Shown piece by piece: positions 32,423 to 39,886 of a DNA stretch of 39,886 bases. Origin of the DNA: JAOZTV01 sp965371805 (GTDB lineage Bacteria > Acidobacteriota > Aminicenantia > UBA2199); contig CBDUZW010000049.1 in NCBI GenBank assembly GCA_965371805.1, positions 1 to 39,886 of the forward strand. The letters run 5' to 3'. Position numbers and translations under genes: made by a program. Position 1 is the first letter of the stretch; the number at the start of each line of letters is the position of its first letter. The notes beneath the pieces are model-generated. The model did no database searches and was not told the origin of the DNA. It saw nothing but the letters and a program-made list of their open reading frames with translations.

Positions 32423-35400
32423 TTAATTAAGATAACTAATGTTTTTTTCAATTTCAATTGTTATATCTTTTCTAACTTTAACACCATTCTGATTGTTAAA
32501 AATCAAGACAAGATTATATTTTCCAAGAAATCCCGGTCCTGGTTCCCAGACAAATCTATTGTTTTGAGAATCAATACTGGAACCGATTGGCATAGAAGTA
32601 AGAAAGCTATCAGATAAAAAGTATCCTGATAAAATTGTATATTTATTTCCAGTCTCCACGGTTAACTGTTCCAACTCTCGAAGACTGATAAAATCTATGC
32701 CATCATTATTTTTTTTTAATGGAAGAGATACACCATTATGACCAATCTTAACATTTAACAGTATTTCATTATTTATTGGGATATTTTCAATTCTCGACTT
32801 ACTATATTGTAAATAACTATAACCCTTTGCCCCACTATTTTGGATATTAAAATACCTGCTGCCGATTCCTTCCGAATTCCCGGAGCTATCTTTTGCTACC
32901 CAGGAAATAGTATGTACTCCATTCTCATAAACGGTTGTGTCAAGGGAATATTTAACACCGGCACCATTACTATTATTATATCCTGGAAATATTGAAGCTA
33001 TATCAGACCTGTAAATATTATATGTTGGATGTCCTTTCATTACTCCATCAACATAAACATCTATGGTTGAACCATTAAAAAGTATTGTATTTGGCTGAGG
33101 GGTTAAAACCCATCCATAATTATAATAGTTATCACCAGAAGCTTCTCCTCCCTGTTCTGGTGTATCGATTAGACCAAAAGGTTTTACTGAATTTTCATTA
33201 TCAATATAAATCGTTTTTGTGCCAAGAGAAACAATATTTCCCTCAATATCTTTTGCTTTCACAAAGAATGTGTATGTTCCATTCCCTCCATCCGGCAATA
33301 GATTTGTAAGCAACATATATCCCCAGCCCGCTTTATGGTTTTCGGGATAATCTGGATATGAGTCCGCAACATCAGGTCTTGCACCCTCTATCAGAACAGC
33401 ATCACCAATATATTTTATAAGTCCTCTTGTTTCAGTATAAATTTTCACACTCTCTACGCCTATGTCATCAAGAACCCATCCTGTTACAGGAATAGCTCCG
33501 GCAACAGTAGAACCTTCAAGAGGAGTTGAAAACGCTCCAAATGGGGGTTCTGTTTTATCTTTGACTTTCAATGAAACAGATATTGTTTGAGGCGAATTTG
33601 TAGCATTTGGATCAGCAACACTAATTTCACCTGTATAGTTTCCTATTCCCAAGCCAGCAGGATCAATAGTTACTGATATTGTTGCTGAGCCCGATCCTGT
33701 TTCTGGTGTACAAATTATCCAGGCAGCATTTGTTGAAATGCTCCAATTAAGAGTCCCTCCTCCGGAATTGATTATCTTGAAAGTCTTATCCTTCTTATAA
33801 TTCCCAGTTGTTGTAATTCCAATATTAATTTTTTTCCTGGTCAATGATATTTCAGGAAAAGCTAAAGAAATAAAATCCTGTTTTTTATATTCTTCATTAA
33901 CCACATTGTATTCCCTAATTGCAGGTTCGAATGTATGACCTGCTAAAATTGCTCTCACAGTTCCTGTCCATCCTGATAGAACCTCAAAAACATAATACCC
34001 ATTTTCATCAGTTATTAAATTACTTGAATCTGAAATCTCAATTACAGTTCCTTTTAGAGGAACCTTCTTTGTGTCTCTAACTGTACCTGATATTGCATAT
34101 CTGGCTAATGTAAAATCAACAGTCTTATTACCTAATAGTGGACCAACTTTATTTTTCACACCAGGAGTAAATGACATATCATTTTTTGTGGCATATATTC
34201 TTCCATACCATCCACCAGATAAGTTGTATGAATAATTTCCAGAGCTATCCGTTAATGTACTCAGGATAGAACCGGCTCCACTTTTATCAAAATTTATCCG
34301 AACATTTGCAATCCCTCTTCCGCGGTTATCTGTAACGACTCCAAATACTGTGAAATTAAGTGAAGTTGAGATTCCTGAAAAATCCTGTACTATATCTCCT
34401 GATAGCGAACCTATTGTTTTCAGGATAGGATCAAAAGCATAACCTGAATAGGAAGCTGAAATTGTTCCACTCCAGCCCGTAGTAACTGTATTAGTATACT
34501 CACCTGCACCATCAGTAGTTGTTGTATTGACTGTTCCTCCGGAATTAAAAGCGATCGTTACGCCGCTCATCGGTACTCTGGCACCTCCAATATCAAGAAC
34601 TGTTCCTGAAATTGTATTTGTAGTTACTGTTCGTGTTCCTATAAAACTTTGAGCCACATTTCCGTTAACAGGTCCTATAGTTGTTAACGCAGGACTAAAC
34701 ATAAACCCTGAATAATCAGGTGAGACCGATCCAATCCATCCAAGCGGAACAGTATAAGTATAAGCACCGGAAGCAGATGTTAGAACAGATGCGTCCCCAC
34801 CTGCATTACTAAACCAGACACTAACACCTGCCATAGGAGCACCTGAAGCATTGGATACATTTCCAGAGACTGTATATGTTGTTGCTGAAGCAGAACCAAC
34901 ATAATTCTGTCCTGTTTGGTTTGATACAATATTTGTATAAGTAGTACTTGGATCTGTAAAAGTATACCCTGCCTTACTAGGGGTAACTGTACCAGACCAG
35001 CCTTCAATTACGGTAAAAGAGTAGTTTTCGCTACCATCCGTTATTATAGAATATCCGGTTGAGAGTGTCATGGTAATTCCGTCACCGGCTCCTGATACAT
35101 GCCCGGATATAATAACATTAGAAGGCAACTCGGTTCCTGAAAAATTCTGTATTGTATTTGATGAAATCATATTAATATTTGCAGTAACAGGGGTAAAAAT
35201 ATAATAAGCTAAGCTTGGGACAAAAGAGCCTGACCAGTTTTCCCCAACTGTATATGAATAGGCACCACTTCCGTCAGTAACTTCTATATTTCCATCACTA
35301 AATGTTATTAATGCACCACTAAGTAAAGCACCCGCATTACCGGTTACAGTTCCCGAAATAGTAAAAGTTGTTGACGATATCGCAGCAGAATAGTTTTCCG

Positions 35401-36202
35401 TAGTCATATGTCCTGACACACCAGCATAAACTCTATTAGCAGGAGTAAATTCAAATCCACCAAAATAAGGTGTTGCAGTTCCAGACCATCCTGGAGTAAC
35501 ATAAACACTATAATCCCCAACACTATTAGTTATTGGATTTCCCGGCAATCCATTCATTACAACACCAGCCATTGGAGCGGCACTCATAGTAATTGTTCCA
35601 GCAATATAAAATGGAGTTATATTTGTTCCTGTATAATCCTGCCCAGTTTGATCTGTTGTTATGTTCGCATAAGTTATATCGGCTGGTGCAAAGGAATAGG
35701 ACGATAAATATGGTTCTGCTGTTCCTGAATAATCGGAAGGAACTGAAAGTGTATATGTCCCGTCTGCCAATGTTGTTGTAGTATATCCTCCCGGAGTAAA
35801 TGTTACCAATACACCTTCAAGTGGATTTACCCCATCTGTAATTGTTCCTGAAACAGATACCGGAGGTACATAAACAGCCCCTACAAAATCTCTATCCTCA
35901 TTTTCTGAAATAGGTCCGACATTAGAGACAACAGGATCAAAGATATAACCTGTTAAAGTAGGAGTTACAGATCCTCTCCATCCGGAGGTAACCGTATAAG
36001 AATACAGTCCGCCTCCTGCGGTTAATTCTGTATGAGTAGTTGATCCATCAAAAAAAGTGATAGTTACTCCGTTAAGACCAGGTCCTTCAATCCCATCAGA
36101 AACTGTACCTGAAATTGTATATGTTTGAGCATTAAGATCTTTTGATGCTAAACTAATAAATATAGATAAACACATTAAAATAAAAATAATTTTGTTTTTC
36201 AT
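32423..36202 (-). CDS. Giant secreted repeat protein: nine CarboxypepD_reg-like repeats, BACON domain, Ig-like C-terminus
   Basis: About 1259 residues from the ATG at 36202 (TTTGGAGG 5 nt upstream; the frame is open to 36262 but that part is not a signal peptide). Signal: MKNKIIFILMCLSIFISLAS. Nine ~84-residue repeats follow, each starting like TISGTV, with GVTITF-type strands, YSYTVTSGWRGSVTP-type centres and a GYIFDP/FxG end. Then comes a BACON-like domain (LNWSISTNAAWIICTPETGS, IGNYTGEISVADPNATNSP). Two Ig-like segments (PVTGWVLDDIGVESVKIY; YNYGWVLTPQPNTILF ... WVAKDSSGNSEG) and a cadherin-like end (IPINNEILLNVKIG ... FVWEPGPGFLGKYNLVLIF) complete it. An adhesin or surface scaffold is likely. 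Repeat style is typical of Aminicenantes-like genomes. No anchor or secretion-tag domain is obvious at the C-terminus. Confidence 0.88.
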   Translation of the reverse strand: MKNKIIFILMCLSIFISLASKDLNAQTYTISGTVSDGIEGPGLNGVTITFFDGSTTHTELTAGGGLYSYTVTSGWRGSVTPTLTGYIFDPVVSNVGPISENEDRDFVGAVYVPPVSVSGTITDGVNPLEGVLVTFTPGGYTTTTLADGTYTLSVPSDYSGTAEPYLSSYSFAPADITYANITTDQTGQDYTGTNITPFYIAGTITMSAAPMAGVVMNGLPGNPITNSVGDYSVYVTPGWSGTATPYFGGFEFTPANRVYAGVSGHMTTENYSAAISSTTFTISGTVTGNAGALLSGALITFSDGNIEVTDGSGAYSYTVGENWSGSFVPSLAYYIFTPVTANINMISSNTIQNFSGTELPSNVIISGHVSGAGDGITMTLSTGYSIITDGSENYSFTVIEGWSGTVTPSKAGYTFTDPSTTYTNIVSNQTGQNYVGSASATTYTVSGNVSNASGAPMAGVSVWFSNAGGDASVLTSASGAYTYTVPLGWIGSVSPDYSGFMFSPALTTIGPVNGNVAQSFIGTRTVTTNTISGTVLDIGGARVPMSGVTIAFNSGGTVNTTTTDGAGEYTNTVTTGWSGTISASYSGYAFDPILKTIGSLSGDIVQDFSGISTSLNFTVFGVVTDNRGRGIANVRINFDKSGAGSILSTLTDSSGNYSYNLSGGWYGRIYATKNDMSFTPGVKNKVGPLLGNKTVDFTLARYAISGTVRDTKKVPLKGTVIEISDSSNLITDENGYYVFEVLSGWTGTVRAILAGHTFEPAIREYNVVNEEYKKQDFISLAFPEISLTRKKINIGITTTGNYKKDKTFKIINSGGGTLNWSISTNAAWIICTPETGSGSATISVTIDPAGLGIGNYTGEISVADPNATNSPQTISVSLKVKDKTEPPFGAFSTPLEGSTVAGAIPVTGWVLDDIGVESVKIYTETRGLIKYIGDAVLIEGARPDVADSYPDYPENHKAGWGYMLLTNLLPDGGNGTYTFFVKAKDIEGNIVSLGTKTIYIDNENSVKPFGLIDTPEQGGEASGDNYYNYGWVLTPQPNTILFNGSTIDVYVDGVMKGHPTYNIYRSDIASIFPGYNNSNGAGVKYSLDTTVYENGVHTISWVAKDSSGNSEGIGSRYFNIQNSGAKGYSYLQYSKSRIENIPINNEILLNVKIGHNGVSLPLKKNNDGIDFISLRELEQLTVETGNKYTILSGYFLSDSFLTSMPIGSSIDSQNNRFVWEPGPGFLGKYNLVLIFNNQNGVKVRKDITIEIEKNISYLN
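33860..36120 (-). repeat. Nine tandem ~250-bp coding repeats within the giant repeat protein
   Basis: Units open with sequences such as YTISGTVSDG, VSVSGTITDG, FYIAGTITMS, TFTISGTVTG, VIISGHVSGA, TYTVSGNVSN, TNTISGTVLD, NFTVFGVVTD and YAISGTVRDT. They are well diverged from each other, unlike the Kre9-type units at the window ends, so the array is old. Confidence 0.85.
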
Positions 36203-36325
36203 TTGTTCCTCCAAAAAATATTTATAAAAACTCATATTAACAAAAATAAAAAAAAAAGTCATTAAAAAAAATTAAAAAAAAATTAAAATTTAACTTTTGT
36301 AGTTGTTTTTTTCTTTTTTTTATAT

Positions 36326-36369
36326 TAACATAATATGTTAGTTTGAAAATATTAAGGATTAATATCCTT
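36326..36369. promoter_or_regulatory. Two inverted repeats in the divergent promoter region (candidate operators)
   Basis: TAACAT-aat-ATGTTA (36326-36340) and AAGGAT-taat-ATCCTT (36354-36369) lie between the divergent starts at 36202 and 36400. The rest of 36203-36399 is nearly pure A/T. A TTGAAA (36343-36348) lies between the two palindromes but no well-spaced -10 is clear. Confidence 0.4.
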
Positions 36370-36399
36370 TTATATATATAAATTAATGAGGGGAAAAAA

Positions 36400-37998
36400 A
36401 TGAAAAAAATATTATTCACAATGTTTCTATTAATAACATTTATAATTATTATGAATACACCGGTTATTGCCGCAGAGGGAAATTATATCAGTGTTGATAT
36501 AAGCTCCGGTGGTCTATTCCTTACGCCAAAGGTAAGTCATTCGAAAATGGTTCTAACCTTATCTGCTCCAAACGGGGCTGTATATACCAAGACCTTTACA
36601 GGAGGTGGAAGCGGTTATGTGACAATTTCGGAACTGTGTAAGGGAAATGTGCTCGAAGGATCATATACATTTGAAGCGACACTCTACCCTTTTAAAAATA
36701 AGTTGAAAAGAGCTGAATTAGAAGAAAATATGAAAAATGGAGAAATATCGAAAATTGACAGAGATTTGGTTGAGCCGATGGTGATCCATGGACATTTTTC
36801 AGTTAATAATAGTAGTGTAACAGGTGGTCTTAGCACCGCCCTGGGCGACACCGGTAGTGACCGGGATGACGGAGGTAATAATGCCGACCAGGTTATCCTT
36901 GATGACCTGATAGTCGATGGAAGTATCTGTGCAGGGTTTGACTGTGTTAATGGTGAAAGTTTCGGATTTGATACTATCAGACTTAAGGAGAACAACTTAA
37001 GGATTCGCGCTGTGGATACCAGTAATTCAGCCTCATTTCCAACAAATGACTGGCAGATAACCTTCAACGACAGTGCCAATGGCGGTGCAAATAAATTCTC
37101 AATCGACGATATTGATGGCGGAAGAACAATTTTCACACTTGAAGCGGGCGCTCCATCTCATTCTCTTTATGTAGATGATGGTGGAAGACTTGGATTAGGA
37201 ACAAGTACACCTGTAGTAGATGTTCATCTTAAATCAGGTAACACTCCAACTTTAAGACTCGAGCAGGATGGTTCATCAGGCTTCACCCCTCAGACATGGG
37301 ATGTAGCAGGCAACGAAACAAACTTCTTCGTAAGAGATGCAACAAACGGTTCAAAACTGCCATTCAGGATCAGACCGAATGCTCCAAGTAATTCAATTTA
37401 TGTTGATTCAAGCGGAAAGGTTGGTATGGGTACAAATAGCCCTTCTTTTGAACTTGTCATTGAACGAAGTAGTGCAAACTCTAGAATTGTACTTGGAAGA
37501 ACAGGAACTGATCCTTCAGAAATGCAGGTATCAGCAAATGGAAATAGAGGATATATTGGAATGAGAACATCAGATAGCTTGTATGTTATAACCAATCAAA
37601 AGCCTAGATTAAGAATTACACCTGGAGGAAATGTTGGTATTGGAGATATTGAAGCAACTCATTTACTGGAACTTTCAGGTGGAGCTTATAGTGATGGAGT
37701 TACATGGGAAAATGGATCAAGTAGAGAATTAAAAGAAAATATTGAACAATTATCATTTGAAGAAGCTGAAACTACATTGAGAGATCTTGACCCTGTGAAA
37801 TTTAAATACAAAACCATCAAAGATGAAAAATATGTAGGTTTTATTGCAGAAGATGTTCCTGAATTAGTCGCAACAAAAGGTAGAAAAGGGTTGGGTGCAA
37901 TGGATATTGTTGCAGTTTTAACCAAAGTAGTCCAGGAACAGCAAAAATCTATTAATGAGTTAAAAAAGAAAATTGAAAAACTAGAAAATAAAAAATAA
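36400..37998 (+). CDS. Secreted protein with S74 endosialidase-type intramolecular chaperone C-terminus
   Basis: 532 residues, signal peptide (ILFTMFLLITFIIIMNTPVIAA). A beta-rich N-terminal ~130 residues (ISVDISSGGLFLTPK ... TFTGGGSGYVTISELC) is followed by a linker and repeated tail-fibre-like motifs (LYVDDGGRLGLGTSTP, IYVDSSGKVGMGTNSP, LRITPGGNVGIGDIEA). The C-terminus carries NGSSRELKENIEQLSFEEA ... LDPVKFKYK ... KYVGFIAEDVPELVATKG. This is the Peptidase_S74 domain, which trimerises the protein and then cuts itself off at the Ser before the RLKxNI-like motif. It ends in a coiled coil (QEQQKSINELKKKIEKLENK). GAGGGG lies 6 nt before the ATG. No other phage genes are nearby and a signal peptide is present, so this is a bacterial trimeric surface fibre rather than a tail spike. 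Terminator follows. Confidence 0.88.
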   Translation: MKKILFTMFLLITFIIIMNTPVIAAEGNYISVDISSGGLFLTPKVSHSKMVLTLSAPNGAVYTKTFTGGGSGYVTISELCKGNVLEGSYTFEATLYPFKNKLKRAELEENMKNGEISKIDRDLVEPMVIHGHFSVNNSSVTGGLSTALGDTGSDRDDGGNNADQVILDDLIVDGSICAGFDCVNGESFGFDTIRLKENNLRIRAVDTSNSASFPTNDWQITFNDSANGGANKFSIDDIDGGRTIFTLEAGAPSHSLYVDDGGRLGLGTSTPVVDVHLKSGNTPTLRLEQDGSSGFTPQTWDVAGNETNFFVRDATNGSKLPFRIRPNAPSNSIYVDSSGKVGMGTNSPSFELVIERSSANSRIVLGRTGTDPSEMQVSANGNRGYIGMRTSDSLYVITNQKPRLRITPGGNVGIGDIEATHLLELSGGAYSDGVTWENGSSRELKENIEQLSFEEAETTLRDLDPVKFKYKTIKDEKYVGFIAEDVPELVATKGRKGLGAMDIVAVLTKVVQEQQKSINELKKKIEKLENKK

Positions 37999-38029
37999 TT
38001 TTATATCAATTTAAGTTATTTTTAAAGTC

Positions 38030-38058
38030 GATAGAATCTCAAAACTTGAGATTCTATC
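38030..38058 (+). terminator. Strong hairpin terminator after the S74 gene
   Basis: Perfect 13-bp inverted repeat GATAGAATCTCAA / TTGAGATTCTATC with a 3-nt loop, 32 nt past the stop, then ATTTCT. The poor T tract on either strand leaves efficiency uncertain. It lies between convergent genes and could serve both. Confidence 0.65.
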
Positions 38059-38182
38059 ATTTCTAACAAAGTTTCATTTCTCAACGTATCAATATGATTC
38101 ATTTTTTTGATACAAAAATAATCACTTGGTTTTATTACAATTACATTATATAAATTTTTTGATAATCTTTGAAATATCACCT

Positions 38183-39370
38183 CTATTTAAACCATACAAC
38201 AGAGTATCCCCCATAAATCGCCGCAGCCATTCCCGTCCAATTATAGGATTTTCAAATCCCTTTATTAATAATTACATCATTATGCCCTTTACTTCCCTTC
38301 CATAAACTCAATGAACCTGCGGCACTAGAACATCCCTTGCATGCGATTTCAAACCCATTGGAATTATCCCCTGCTATCTCCTTTGGTTTATACCACATAA
38401 TTCCATGAGTTGAAGAATAATTAAAGTCAAAACACCCTCCCTTCCAATTTTCATTATTTGACCAACTATGAGTGTTTTGATTGCATTTGTTTTCCGGATG
38501 ATAGGCAGCCAGGTCTTTAACATGGGCTTTTGCAACCTTTTCAAGAGAATTAGAATGTGGAATAGATTTTAGACCTAATGATTTTCTATAATTATTGATA
38601 AGACATTCCAAATCAAGGGCTCCATTACCTGTTTTACAAATATTAGAAGATATGACAGCTGCAATCTTAAAAATCTTCCCCAAACCAACAATCCCACCGT
38701 CTGTTGTAAAAATTTTTATTTTATAATCTCCTGGAGTCCAAAAAGTTTTACTCAGATTCCAATCGTATTCACCATCATTTTCTGTTACATACGCAATACT
38801 GTAAAGGGCACCCGTTTTAACGAATATAGCTTGAATTCTAACTTTATTTAACATTAATCCTACAGTTTTCCATTTAATCCTGCAAACTGATTTTGGGTTA
38901 ATGATATCATTCTGTGTAGGATAGGCAATTGCAATTTTAGGAGTAATCTTCATAATATTTGTATTTATTATTTGCTGGGGATTTCTGATATTGCCAGGTT
39001 TCATAATGACAATTTGATTGTTATTTTCAATTATTGAAAAGATAGCACTATCATCTGAAACAATATTATCAATGGTTTTTACCCTTATTATATAATTTCC
39101 ATTTGGAATATTATCAGGTACCATCTAGGGACCAAAATTCCCGTTATTTGAAGTACTGTTTGTAATATTTAAAATTTTATTGCCGGTGCAATTGTAGAGC
39201 CTTATTTTTACAAAAGTATTTTGGGTACCAGATTTGTTCCAATTAATGATGTATGATTGACCTTTGATCCAGTTTGAAATACCATTTGGATTGGTAATTG
39301 TAATACTTTGGGAACTAATTGATATTAAAATAGTAAAAAAAATAAATATTGAAATTAATGTTTTTTTCAT
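38183..39370 (-). pseudogene. Secreted Kre9-domain + CAP/SCP-domain protein interrupted by two in-frame stops
   Basis: A single reading frame runs from the ATG at 39370 (GAGGAGG upstream, signal peptide MKKTLISIFIFFTILISISS) to a TAG at 38183. It is interrupted by TAG at 39125-39127 and TGA at 38252-38254. Domain one is Kre9-type (ITNPNGISNWIKGQSYIINW ... YIIRVKTIDN); the first stop falls at the Trp of its conserved YSWTIP-like motif (here FGP-stop-MVP). A second Kre9-like domain follows. Next is a CAP/SCP domain (LECLINNYRKSLGL, KVAKAHVKDLAAYHP, NTHSWSNNENWKGGCFDF, GHNDVIINKGI). The second stop is followed in frame by KSYNWTGMAAAIYGGYSVVW and then FK, the expected CAP ending. Both stops are explained by one G-to-A change in TGG. 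No frameshift is needed, so decay looks recent. Confidence 0.8.
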
Positions 39371-39633
39371 TGATAAATCCTCCTCTATACAAATACAATA
39401 AAATTACTTTAAAAATATCTCATTTTTCCTTAAAAATAAATAAACAATAAAGAAGAGAATATTTCGAATTGAGTTTTTTGATGATTATTGATATAAATTC
39501 TTATGATAATTTTTTAGATGTTCACTAGATGACTTCTATGAACGTCAAATAAAAATTAATTAATATCTACTCCAATAATTATGTATCTTAACTGGATTAA
39601 GAAACTTAATTAGCATATTTCTTAAAATATAAT

Positions 39634-39886
39634 TTAATTTATTATAAAATAGTTACTATCATCATGTACTAAATTGTCTATTGTTTTTACTCTAATGATA
39701 TAATTTGATGCAGTGGGAAGAGCCCCTGGAATTGTCCAACTATAACTACCATCATTGAGGGTGGAATCTGTTATGCCTAAAATCTTTGATCCATTCTGGT
39801 ATAATCGTATTTTTACATTCGCATTTTGGGCCCCTGTCTTATCCCAGGTTATTGTATACTGAGATCCTTTAGTCCAGGCTACACCG
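39634..39886 (-). CDS. C-terminal end of another Kre9-repeat secreted protein (5' part outside window)
   Basis: An open frame enters from the right edge and ends at TAA 39634-39636. The 84 visible codons are one Kre9/KNH-type domain: GVAWTKGSQYTITWDKTGAQ, then NGSKILGITDSTLNDGSYSW, then YIIRVKTIDN, ending DDSNYFIIN. It is nearly the same domain as the repeats at 1-538, at DNA as well as protein level. So the protein has a C-terminal Kre9 domain with nothing after it. 39371-39633 between this stop and the next gene is A+T-rich with no gene seen. Confidence 0.85.
   Translation of the reverse strand, partial: GVAWTKGSQYTITWDKTGAQNANVKIRLYQNGSKILGITDSTLNDGSYSWTIPGALPTASNYIIRVKTIDNLVHDDSNYFIIN

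Noticed and set aside
36400..37998. Prophage tail-fibre gene
   Set aside because: It has a signal peptide and no neighbouring phage structural, integrase or lysis genes.
38183..39370. Genetic code with TGA or TAG read as Trp
   Set aside because: ATGA overlaps at 15450, 28290 and 29906 use TGA as a normal stop and the gene at 1747 ends in TAG; only this one gene has the problem.

Overview
Low-GC window (by eye clearly A+T rich) from a Gram-negative-like bacterium with a large secreted and outer-membrane protein output. Most genes lie on the minus strand. Nearly every ORF outside one block has a signal peptide. The protein mix is: FG-GAP/ASPIC-UnbV proteins, TPR proteins, 'SGTV...GWSG' CarboxypepD_reg-like repeats with a BACON domain, a hydrazine-synthase-alpha-like heme protein, a multiheme c-type cytochrome, LivJ/K-type binding proteins and Kre9/KNH-type beta domains. 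This resembles Aminicenantes, Acidobacteriota or similar uncultured lineages. That placement is inference; no rRNA or tRNA is present to settle it.

Layout. (1) 1-1746: 5' part of a secreted protein ending in near-identical 291-bp Kre9-type repeats, running off the left edge, with a well-formed sigma-54 promoter; a divergent FHA-sigma54 activator follows at 1747-3504. (2) 12515 down to 3519: DAHP synthase, a chorismatase/RidA-like enzyme, a TPR+FG-GAP giant, a CRTAC1-like protein and a TPR protein, all on one strand. (3) 17877 to 12729: a papain-family protease, then an operon of a Reg_prop-like propeller and two tandem LivK-type binding proteins with no permease; the second has lost a normal start codon next to a dispersed structured repeat. 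(4) 25747 to 18134: cytoplasmic, defence-like block. It holds a DisA_N-like (DACNV-type) protein, a four-TM protein and an internally duplicated protein of unknown family, then an Eco57I-type DNA methylase with a PD-(D/E)XK-like partner. (5) 31402 to 25807: three genes joined by ATGA overlaps (HzsA-like monoheme protein, CRTAC1-like protein, six-heme cytochrome with a beta-propeller). (6) 36202 to 31506: large repeat adhesin plus outer-membrane barrel. (7) 36400-37998: secreted protein with an S74 endosialidase-type C-terminus. (8) 38183-39370: Kre9+CAP-domain gene broken by two in-frame stops, both apparently at Trp codons. (9) 39634-39886: C-terminal end of another Kre9-repeat protein.

Regulation visible in the sequence: a -24/-12 promoter next to its likely activator, several consensus -35/-10 promoters with 17-bp spacing, and at least two first genes (1747 and 12515) whose -10 box lies so close to the ATG, without any Shine-Dalgarno, that leaderless mRNAs are expected. 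Internal operon genes use good Shine-Dalgarno sites or stop/start overlaps.

The strongest candidates for something undescribed are the DACNV / four-TM / duplicated-WYWW gene trio, the coupling of aromatic biosynthesis genes to FG-GAP secreted proteins, and the HzsA-like/CRTAC1/hexaheme operon.
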